Assembly (NCBI GenBank): GCA_946482165.1
Contig: CAMLQS010000103.1
Coordinates: 1-14,859, forward strand
DNA from: an uncultured Verrucomicrobiota bacterium
Lineage (GTDB): Bacteria; Verrucomicrobiota; Verrucomicrobiae; Opitutales; Opitutaceae
Direction: 5' to 3'
DNA: 14,859 nt
The translations under genes and the position numbers were made by a program. Under the pieces are notes generated by a model. That model saw only the letters and a list, made by a program, of their open reading frames with translations, was not told where the DNA came from and ran no database searches. Of this stretch, positions 1 through 5,812 are shown piece after piece (the stretch's first letter is position 1; every line of letters begins with the position of its first letter).

Positions 1-310
1 GTGCGCCTCCGATCAAGCCCCCCTTCAATGGAAAAACTGGCCCCTCTGGGGCGACCAAGGCGACGGCACCTACCGCAACCCCGTATTGCCGGGAGACTAC
101 AGCGACATCGATTGCATCCGCGTCGGCTCCGACTACTACGCCATCTCGTCCACCATATAGTATTCACCCGGCATAGTGATCCTTCGCTCGAGGGACCTGG
201 TCAACTGGTCCATCGTCGGCCACGCGGTTAACGACGGCACCGCGATCGGCCCCGAACTCAACTGGGACCGGATGAACCGCTACGCCCGCGGCGTCTGGGC
301 GTGCGCCAAG
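1..310 (+). pseudogene. Glycoside hydrolase family 43 fragment, broken
   Basis: The frame starting at base 2 reads as the N-terminal part of a GH43 beta-xylosidase/arabinofuranosidase. It shows NPVLPGDYSDIDCIRVG, which carries the family's early Asp region at the first propeller blade, then DYYAISST, YSPG, RSRDLVNW, VGHA and ELNWDRMNRYARGVWA. The family consensus at the break is about STFQYSPGM. Here the glutamine codon is replaced by TAG at 158-160, and the similarity ends abruptly after RGVWA near base 298. Intact members run to roughly 500 residues, so this is a truncated remnant with at least one nonsense mutation. Its 5' end lies outside the window. The family match is from memory of the conserved motifs and is fairly sure. 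The substrate cannot be inferred. Confidence 0.72.
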
Positions 311-923
311 AGCGGGTGTTCTCCGCACGCTTCCTTGACGGTAATCGCCTTGCCGAGTGCCTGGGCCCAGCTGAAAATCGTCTCTGCGTTCGCGGCGCTC
401 GAAGTAATGGTAACGACTGCGGTGACACGAATATCGCAAGCGGCGGACGGATTGCTGACCGGGTAGTTTGGGCGACGCGCACTGGCCGAGTGCCGCGATC
501 TACTACGCCTTCGACACGACCAACCGAGTCGAGGGCTGGGTGTCCCACCTCCTGATGTATCGAGATTCCAATACGCTCCGTCCGCGGCCTCGCCGTGATT
601 TTCGCAGGCCGCGTCACGCCAGCCGACGCCCCCGCCGCAGATGCGGGTTCCGGTTCGTTACCTTCCGCGGCGGCGCGGCCGCTCGACGAACAAATCTGCT
701 CGCGATCAGCAAAGACGGTCGAAACAGGGAGGCCGCTCCATCGTGACACGGGAATCGACCAACCTGGCCGGATGGTCCGAACCGTGTCTGGTCCCCGGTC
801 GTCCGCGAGCTCGGGGAGCCCAGGGACAGCCGCTTTTGGTTGCAGTTGCCCGGGCTCCCTTGCGCCGCGGACGCGGTGAACGAAGTTCCCGCATCCGAGA
901 TCGGGAAGACCGGCGCGGCATGA
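311..923 (+). pseudogene. Decayed protein-like fragments after GH43
   Basis: No intact gene is visible. Three short stretches look protein-like but lie in different frames. At about 468-570 the reading is GDAHWPSAAIYYAFDTTN followed by GWVSHLLMYRDS. At about 741-785 it is VTRESTNLAGWSEP, which resembles the STDLVNWSEP type of repeat in GH43 and sialidase-like propellers. At about 775-923 it is NRVWSPVVRELGEPRDSRFW and onward to a TGA at 921-923. Together they suggest the frameshifted remains of one or more carbohydrate-active genes continuing the same decayed locus. The part at 311-467 shows nothing convincing. The assignment is weak. A second unrelated gene scrap is equally possible. Confidence 0.35.
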
Positions 924-929
924 CGTTCC

Positions 930-986
930 AAAACCGAGACGCCGTCGCGGAACACATCTGCGAGCACGGGTATTTTGCTCGGTTTT
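930..986. repeat. Spaced inverted repeat upstream of radical SAM gene
   Basis: AAAACCGAG at 930-938 is perfectly complemented by CTCGGTTTT at 978-986, with 39 bases between. A smaller pair, GTTCC at 925-929 and GGAAC near 949-953, interleaves with it. The repeat ends 16 bases before the radical SAM start codon. It could be an operator or leader structure for that gene, or chance. The long loop and missing T tract argue against a terminator. Confidence 0.3.
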
Positions 987-1002
987 CATTTGAATCGGGG
1001 AT

Positions 1003-2511
1003 ATGAAGTCGTTCAGGCCGAACAATGTCGTGAATGCGCTGCTGCTCTATCCCGAGTTTCCGGTCACATTCTGGAGCTTCAAGCACGCCCTGAAATTCAT
1101 GGGCAAGCGCGCGTCGTTGCCGCCGCTCGGCCTCATCACGGTCGCCGCCATGCTGCCCCGATCTTGGAGTTTGCGCCTCGTCGATCTAAACGTGAGGCCG
1201 CTCTCCGACGCCGATTTGGCCTGGGCGGATGTCGTGGCCATCAGCGCGATGATCGCGCAGCAGGAAACGGCGAATCGTCTCGTTGCAAGGTGCCGTGCGG
1301 CGGGAAAAACCATCCTTGCCGGCGGACCGCTTTTCACGAGCGGGCATGCGGAATTTCCGGATATCGACCATCAGGTGCTGAACGAAGCGGAGCTGACTTT
1401 GCCCGATTTCCTCGGCCATTTTTCAACGGGATGCGCCCGGCGCGTCTATACGACCGCCCAGTTCGCCTCCATCCAACAAAGTCCGGTCCCGAGATGGGAT
1501 TTGGTCGATGTGCATCAATATGGCTCTTTGTCCCTCCAGTATTCGCGAGGGTGCCCGTTTGATTGCGAATTTTGCGACGTGACCGCGAAGTTCGGCCATG
1601 TGCCCCGCACGAAAAGCCCGGCTCAAGTAATCGCCGAACTGGATGCTATTCATGCCACCGGTTGGCGTGGCAGCGTTTTTTTCGTCGACGACAATTTCAT
1701 CGGCAACAAGCGCGCCCTGAAGGAGGAACTTCTGCCCGCTCTGATTCTCTGGCAGCAGGCGAAGCGCCGACGCTTTCCCTTTTACACCGAGGCGTCGATC
1801 AATCTCGCGGATGACGAGGGGTTGATGAATCTCATGGTCGAAGCCGGCTTCGATACGGTGTTCATCGGTATAGAGACGCCCGACGCCGCCTCCCTCGCGG
1901 AATGCAACAAGCGTCAGAACCGAGGCCGTGATCTGGTCGCCGACGTGAAGCGGATCCAGCGCGTCGGATTGCAGGTGCAGGGCGGTTTCATCGTCGGCTT
2001 CGACCATGATCCGCCCAACATTTTCCAACGACAGGTGGAGCTGATCCAGCGAAGCGGGATCGTTACGGCGATGGTTGGATTGCTTAACGCCCTGCCCGAT
2101 ACGAAGCTCTATGCCCGGCTTCGGCGCGAAGACAGGCTGGTCGGTCGGACGACCGGCAACAACGTCGACGGGACGATCAATTTCACGCCGCGGATGTCGC
2201 TGGATCAGCTCCTCGCGGGATACCGGTCGATTCTTCGAGGTATTTATGCTCCGCGACCCTACTACGAGCGCGTCCGGATTTTCCTGCGCGAATACCGCCG
2301 ACCGCGAGCTGCGGCCCCGCTTACCTGGCGCCATATTCGGGCGCTTGCGTCGGCATCCGTTCGGCTGGGCTTTTGGGGACCTGAGCGCTTTCAATATTGG
2401 CGGCTCTTGACCTGGACCCTTTTTCATCGCCCGGCGCATCTCCCGTTGGCGGTGACGCTGACGATTTATGGACATCACTTTCGCAAGTGCTGCGACGCCG
2501 TGGTTCGCTAA
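1003..2511 (+). CDS. B12-binding domain radical SAM protein (HpnP-like architecture)
   Basis: A 502-residue protein. The N-terminal third (about 10-145) reads as a Rossmann-like cobalamin-binding domain (VNALLLYPEF, PPLGLITVAAMLP, VDLNVRP, WADVVAIS, ILAGGPLF). The radical SAM core follows, with the [4Fe-4S] motif C184-x3-C188-x2-C191 in SRGCPFDCEFCDV, then FFVDDNF, FYTEASINLA and IGIETPD. The C-terminal ~110 residues match the DUF4070-type tail in general character. The layout is that of class B methyltransferases such as the hopanoid 2-methylase HpnP, so a cobalamin-dependent methylation of an unactivated carbon is a reasonable inference. The substrate is unknown and no pathway partners are present. 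The ATG at 1003 has only a weak GGGGA upstream. The gene appears intact although both flanks are decayed, and it uses more A/T-ending codons than the block after 4111, consistent with acquisition by transfer. Confidence 0.88.
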   Translation: MKSFRPNNVVNALLLYPEFPVTFWSFKHALKFMGKRASLPPLGLITVAAMLPRSWSLRLVDLNVRPLSDADLAWADVVAISAMIAQQETANRLVARCRAAGKTILAGGPLFTSGHAEFPDIDHQVLNEAELTLPDFLGHFSTGCARRVYTTAQFASIQQSPVPRWDLVDVHQYGSLSLQYSRGCPFDCEFCDVTAKFGHVPRTKSPAQVIAELDAIHATGWRGSVFFVDDNFIGNKRALKEELLPALILWQQAKRRRFPFYTEASINLADDEGLMNLMVEAGFDTVFIGIETPDAASLAECNKRQNRGRDLVADVKRIQRVGLQVQGGFIVGFDHDPPNIFQRQVELIQRSGIVTAMVGLLNALPDTKLYARLRREDRLVGRTTGNNVDGTINFTPRMSLDQLLAGYRSILRGIYAPRPYYERVRIFLREYRRPRAAAPLTWRHIRALASASVRLGFWGPERFQYWRLLTWTLFHRPAHLPLAVTLTIYGHHFRKCCDAVVR

Positions 2512-2830
2512 TCCGGGATGCAAATGGGGACGAGGCCGGCGGCCGTCCCTGAATCGCGAGGCGGCCGGCGGCATCGTTTTGAGCGCATCAAGTTTTTCTC
2601 CGCGCAGGCTTGCTCCGTTGGCCAAGTCCCCCTGGGTGGGCGCAGGCCGGGGCGGGCGAGGAGCTGGGCGGTGGCCGGCTCCGGGGTGGTGACCACGCGC
2701 AAGCGCAGCTCGGTCACGATCTCGGCTCGGCGCGCCGGCAACAGCGCCGGGTCGGTCTCCCCGCAGTTGGCGCGCAAAAGGCACGCGCCCTCTTGCCGGT
2801 GCGACTTTTGCCGGCCGCCAGACGGCGGGT
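2508..2830 (-). pseudogene. Protein-like minus-strand fragment, unidentified
   Basis: On the minus strand, about 2560-2780 reads CGETDPALLPARRAEIVTEL followed by RLRVVTTPEPATAQLLA. This has the composition of a real soluble protein rather than an antisense shadow. Upstream of it, in another frame, AEIVVAELIHGAKGRAVGLR (about 2850-2900) looks similar, so the piece may be frameshifted. The tail VVTTPEPATAQLLARPGL vaguely recalls the C-terminal end of some insertion-sequence transposases, but I cannot assign a family. It runs convergently into the end of the radical SAM gene. Most likely gene debris. Confidence 0.25.
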
Positions 2831-2954
2831 GATGCGCAGGCCGACGGCCCGGCCCTTCGCGCCGTGTATCAATTCAGCCACTACGATTTCGGCCGCGGCC
2901 GGGCGCGCAACCAGCCCTTCGGCGTGCCGACCCGGCGGCGCGCCTTGCGCTCGC

Positions 2955-3180
2955 GCAGGAATGCGGGAGTTTCGGGATCGGGTTCTCGGCGATCCATCCG
3001 CGGTGAAAGGCGTGTTTGAAAACGTCGAGAGGACGCCGCGCCGGTTGTCGTAGGTATCCATCGAGGGCCGGCCCGTTGTGGTCGGACACCCGCAGACGGT
3101 TTGCGCGGGATGGTCGGAGGAAAACCAGAAGGTCATTCAAGAGGTGTGGCGCGATTGTCTTCCAAGTAGCTCCTTCCACT
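2955..3180 (-). pseudogene. Tyrosine recombinase/integrase fragment, frameshifted
   Basis: Read on the minus strand, this piece looks like the core-binding domain of a tyrosine-type recombinase. ATWKTIAPHLLNDLLVFLRP (about 3165-3105) is followed by TYDNRRGVLSTF (about 3055-3020) and then FKHAFHRGWIAENPIPKLPH (about 3020-2962). The last two resemble the family's helix before the catalytic domain (consensus roughly TYNNRRGVLSTFFKFAFQRGWIAENPI). The middle piece is in a different frame from the two outer ones, so two frame changes within about 40 bases are needed. No catalytic R-H-R-Y region follows, so the gene is a remnant. It marks former mobile-element activity next to the radical SAM gene. 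The family assignment rests on remembered consensus only. Confidence 0.5.
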
Positions 3181-3734
3181 TGGCTCTCGAAGTGAGGCCG
3201 TGGCTGGTGGGTCACGCCGGGTTTAGCGGTCGCGAGTATCGGCGCGCGCCGAAGGCGGCGTTGCCCGCGCGGGCGGAGGGCGCGAAGCGTGCTTTGATCG
3301 AGGGCAAAGCGCATCCGTCTCCTGTTGGACGGACTGGTGCGTGGCGGACGCGAGAAGCGCGGCGGCGTGCTGTGGGGTGATTTCGACTCGGAGTTCGCGG
3401 CACTGACCGGAGATCACCAGCTGGTGGGCCATACGCGCTCCGCGCGGGCGGTGCGTTGCCGCCAGCTTCTCGACGCGGGCGCCATAGGCTACGGGCAAAT
3501 CACGGATAGCATGGCGTGGGGGCGTTTGCCGGATTGGCCGCTGCTCCGCGCGTCGGGTTTGCCAGTGTGCTGGACCGATGCACCACCTTGCTTTGTCCCG
3601 TGGGACGCCTCCGCGCGCGTCTGGCCGAACCGCTTTTCTCGCGTTTGACCCACGACGCAGGGCTCCGCGCCGCCTCCGGCGGTCCCGATCCTGCCGATGT
3701 CGAACGGGTGTTGCGCGCATCCGCGCGCCGGTGA
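3181..3734. other. Region of unassigned gene debris
   Basis: No confident gene. Both strands carry fragments with protein-like composition. On the plus strand, RARLAEPLFSRLTHDAGLRA followed by GPDPADVERVLRASARR ends at a TGA at 3732-3734 and has the look of a true C-terminus. On the minus strand, HQLVISGQCRELRVEITPQH (about 3440-3380) is equally plausible. Neither is long enough or familiar enough to name. The context, a decayed integrase next door and no intact neighbour, favours pseudogene remains. Confidence 0.25.
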
Positions 3735-4110
3735 GGTCCGGATGGCGGGTCCTCAGCCGTCGAGCTAGGGCCGACGAGATTATCTCATCTCGGAATATCG
3801 AAGCTTAGTTGCATGGCCATTGCCCGGTTTGCGTTGAGCAGCCAAATTTGTATTCCGTGAAAAAACTAAACATTCTCACGGGCCGTAGTTCCGCGAAACG
3901 GAGCTTCTCGATCACCTGGAGATTGCCATGCCTTTAGGGAGGCGGCGACGATGCCGTGAAATGCGTTCCGCCCACTCGTTTTTTTATGCCCCTCTTGTTA
4001 TGCCCCCAACGGCTAAAAATGGGGATAATCTGGCTAATTTGAGAGACGATGAAGTCTCAATAGCCGACGGTTTTCATAGGTAAGATAACTTCAGGCTAAT
4101 TGAGACTAAA
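3735..4110. other. AT-richer leader upstream of mpl, no gene
   Basis: This stretch has clearly lower GC than the rest of the window and no credible coding frame. It contains an imperfect palindrome (CGAGAT, TATCTC, ATCTCG at about 3775-3793). Two direct copies of TTATGCCCC lie at 3984-3992 and 3998-4006, 14 bases apart. A GATAAT hexamer at 4024-4029 could be a -10 box but lacks a convincing -35 partner. The GGCTAA repeats described separately also lie here. It probably holds the mpl promoter. Confidence 0.4.
4032..4106. promoter_or_regulatory. Three related repeats just before mpl start
   Basis: GGCTAATTTGAGAGAC (4032-4047), the inverted copy GTCTCAATAGCC (4054-4065) and GGCTAATTGAGAC (4094-4106) share one motif. 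The last copy ends four bases before the mpl ATG. The inverted and third copies can pair into a hairpin with a single bulged base. The arrangement suits an operator or a 5'-leader structure controlling mpl translation, but this is inferred from position and symmetry only. Confidence 0.4.
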
Positions 4111-5538
4111 ATGAGGCTTTATTTCATGGGCATCTGCGGAACGGCGATGGGCAACGCGGCGCTTCTCGCGCGCGCGGCCGGACACGAGGTGCTTGGCGCC
4201 GACACGGGCGTCTATCCGCCGATGAGCACCGTGCTCGCCGAGTCCGGCATCGCGCTTCACGAGGGCTACGACGCGGCTCGCCTGGAGAAACTCGCGCCCG
4301 ATCTGGTCGTGATCGGCAACGCCATGTCCCGCGGCAACCCCGAGGTCGAGTGGGTGCTCGATACCCGGGCGCTGCGCTTCACCTCGCTGCCGGCTCTGCT
4401 CAACGAGACCGTTCTCTCGACCCGCAAAAACATCGTGGTTTGCGGCACGCACGGCAAGACCACGACCACCGCGCTCGCGGCTTTCCTTCTGCGTGAAAAC
4501 GGCCGCGATCCGGGCTTTCTCATCGGCGGCGTGCCGCTCGATCCGCCCACGGGCAACCATCTCGGCGCCGCCGCCGATCCCTTTGTCATCGAGGGCGACG
4601 AATACGACAGCGCCTTCTTCGACAAGCGCTCGAAGTTCATCCACTACGCGCCGCACGTCGCGGTGTTGAACAACCTCGAGTTCGACCACGCGGATATCTT
4701 TCGCGATCTGGCGGACGTGCAGCGCACGTTTTCGCATCTGACGCGCATCGTGCCGCGCAACGGCCACATCGTGTTGAACGGCGACGACGACAACCTCCGC
4801 GCGCTCGGTCCGCTGCCGTGGACGCGCGTCACGCGGGTGGGGCTCGGGGAGGGCAACGATGTTCGTATTACGAACTTTGCCGAGGGACCGGCCGGGGTGA
4901 AGTTTTCGCTCGTCTGGGGTGGTCGGCCCTGGGGCGATGTTTCCTGGGCGTCGCCCGGGGTTTTCAACGCGCGCAACGCGGCCATGGCGGCCACGGCGGC
5001 CGCGCTCGCGCTGGGGGGGCCGGAGAAGCTTTCGCTCGCGCCGCTCGCGAAGTTTCGCGGCGTGAAACGCCGCCAGGAGACGCTCGTCGAGCGAGCCGGG
5101 CTCGCCGTCATCGAGGATTTCGGGCATCACCCGACCGCGCTCGCCGAGACCTTGACCAGCCTCCGCAACCGCCATCCGGGGGCGTTGCTCACGGCGGTAT
5201 TCGAGCCGCGCAGCAACACGGCGCGGACGAAGACGCTCCAGGCGGGTTTCATGCGCGCGCTCGCGCTCGCCGACGAGGTGTTCATCGGCGCCGTGAGCCG
5301 CGCCGACAAATTGAAAGAGGCGGATCGCTTCGACGCGGAGGCCGTGGTGGAGCATCTTGAGACGCAGGGTGTGCATGCCGCGACCGCGGCGACCAACGCC
5401 GAGGTCCTGGAGAAACTGAAAGCGTCGACGCTGGCCGCCGGCGGCCCGGCCGGTTCCGGGAAGCCCCGGGTGGTGGTGTTTTTCTCCAACGGCAGTTTCG
5501 ACGGGATCATCGCCGCTTTCGCGCAAGCGGCGAAGTAG
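4111..5538 (+). CDS. mpl: UDP-N-acetylmuramate:L-Ala-gamma-D-Glu-meso-DAP ligase
   Basis: A cytoplasmic Mur-type ligase of murein recycling. It joins recovered tripeptide L-Ala-D-Glu-mDAP to UDP-MurNAc, using ATP. The 475 residues match the usual Mpl length (about 450-480). The start MRLYFMGICGTAMGNAALLA has the family's ICGTxMG nucleotide-binding turn. The ATP loop GTHGKTTTT lies at residues 112-120 (K116), and the Mpl-typical EGDEYDSAFFDKRSKFIHY starts at E161. NNLEFDHADIF, FNARNAAMA and DFGHHPTA follow in the central and C-terminal domains. MurC would differ in the EGDEYD block, so the assignment is firm. The ATG at 4111 is set by homology, with no clear Shine-Dalgarno. The TAG stop (5536-5538) shares its last base with the left end of an inverted-repeat element, so that insertion may have formed or trimmed the C-terminus. 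A GTTCGTATTACGAAC palindrome is embedded at 4861-4875. Confidence 0.95.
   Translation: MRLYFMGICGTAMGNAALLARAAGHEVLGADTGVYPPMSTVLAESGIALHEGYDAARLEKLAPDLVVIGNAMSRGNPEVEWVLDTRALRFTSLPALLNETVLSTRKNIVVCGTHGKTTTTALAAFLLRENGRDPGFLIGGVPLDPPTGNHLGAAADPFVIEGDEYDSAFFDKRSKFIHYAPHVAVLNNLEFDHADIFRDLADVQRTFSHLTRIVPRNGHIVLNGDDDNLRALGPLPWTRVTRVGLGEGNDVRITNFAEGPAGVKFSLVWGGRPWGDVSWASPGVFNARNAAMAATAAALALGGPEKLSLAPLAKFRGVKRRQETLVERAGLAVIEDFGHHPTALAETLTSLRNRHPGALLTAVFEPRSNTARTKTLQAGFMRALALADEVFIGAVSRADKLKEADRFDAEAVVEHLETQGVHAATAATNAEVLEKLKASTLAAGGPAGSGKPRVVVFFSNGSFDGIIAAFAQAAK
4860..4876. repeat. Palindrome inside mpl, near-match to intergenic copies
   Basis: GTTCGTATTACGAAC (4861-4875) is a perfect odd palindrome within the mpl reading frame, encoding part of DVRITNF. 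It is the same 15-base core as the intergenic palindromes centred at 10021 and 10088. The flank is TGTTC-N7-GAACT, one base off TGTTC-N7-GAACA. Finding it in coding sequence suggests a member of a dispersed repeat or binding-site family. Confidence 0.6.
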
Positions 5539-5561
5539 GCTGTGTCTCGTAAGTAAACCGG
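5538..5561 (+). repeat. Left terminal inverted repeat of the element
   Basis: Starts GGCTGTGTCTCGTAAGTAAA and ends CCGG. It pairs with 5691-5714 except at two positions (G/A and A/G). Its first base is the third base of the mpl TAG codon. Confidence 0.75.
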
Positions 5562-5690
5562 CGCATCGCTAAAGCTCTACGAGTGAAATGAGAAAGGGCG
5601 CCGGGCCGGCGTTGCCCTCGGCGGCACGGACCTCCGGTCCGCCTCCTCCTCGGTCGTCTTGGCCGAGCATCCTTTCTCGCTCACGCTGCT

Positions 5691-5714
5691 CCGGCTTATT
5701 TACGAGACACAGCC
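5691..5714 (-). repeat. Right terminal inverted repeat of the element
   Basis: Ends TTACGAGACACAGCC on the plus strand, the inverted counterpart of the left end. It lies 99 bases before the chosen AsmA-like start codon, so the element separates mpl from the next gene. Confidence 0.75.
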
Positions 5715-5727
5715 TGGCAAGGTGTCG

Positions 5728-5752
5728 GCGAGCGCCGGGCGTGTTCGCTCGC
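5728..5752. other. Small hairpin in AsmA leader
   Basis: GCGAGCG (5728-5734) pairs with CGCTCGC (5746-5752) across an 11-base loop. No T tract follows, so it is not a standard terminator. It may be chance in GC-rich sequence. Confidence 0.25.
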
Positions 5753-5812
5753 GGCGCCATTTGACGTCGGGGCAACTTGCGCCCGGGATGGGGGTCCACT
5801 CCCTTTCTCGTC

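Larger units (their letters stand above)
5538..5714. mobile_element. MITE-like element with 24-base terminal inverted repeats
   Basis: The left end (5538-5561) begins GGCTGTGTCTCGTAA. The right end (5691-5714) is its inverted copy, with 22 of 24 positions matching, and an A:T pair extends it one base outward on each side. The inner sequence continues as an imperfect inverted repeat (GAGAAAGG at left, CCTTTCTC at right). Its centre holds GGACC-TCC-GGTCC, so the whole 177 bases could fold as one long hairpin. It has no coding capacity, as expected of a non-autonomous element mobilised by a transposase elsewhere. No target-site duplication is evident at the flanks. The left tip overlaps the mpl stop codon. 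Confidence 0.75.

Noticed and set aside
2508..2777. Firm call of an insertion-sequence transposase C-terminus
   Set aside because: The resemblance is vague and no DDE motif or terminal repeats could be found around it.
4096..5526. Long minus-strand open frame opposite mpl (476 codons)
   Set aside because: Arg/Glu/His-rich antisense shadow of a clearly recognised gene in GC-rich DNA.
5777..5812. Upstream TTG start for the AsmA-like protein
   Set aside because: The added residues put a Pro/Gly stretch before the basic-hydrophobic membrane anchor. ATG 5813 or 5819 fits better.
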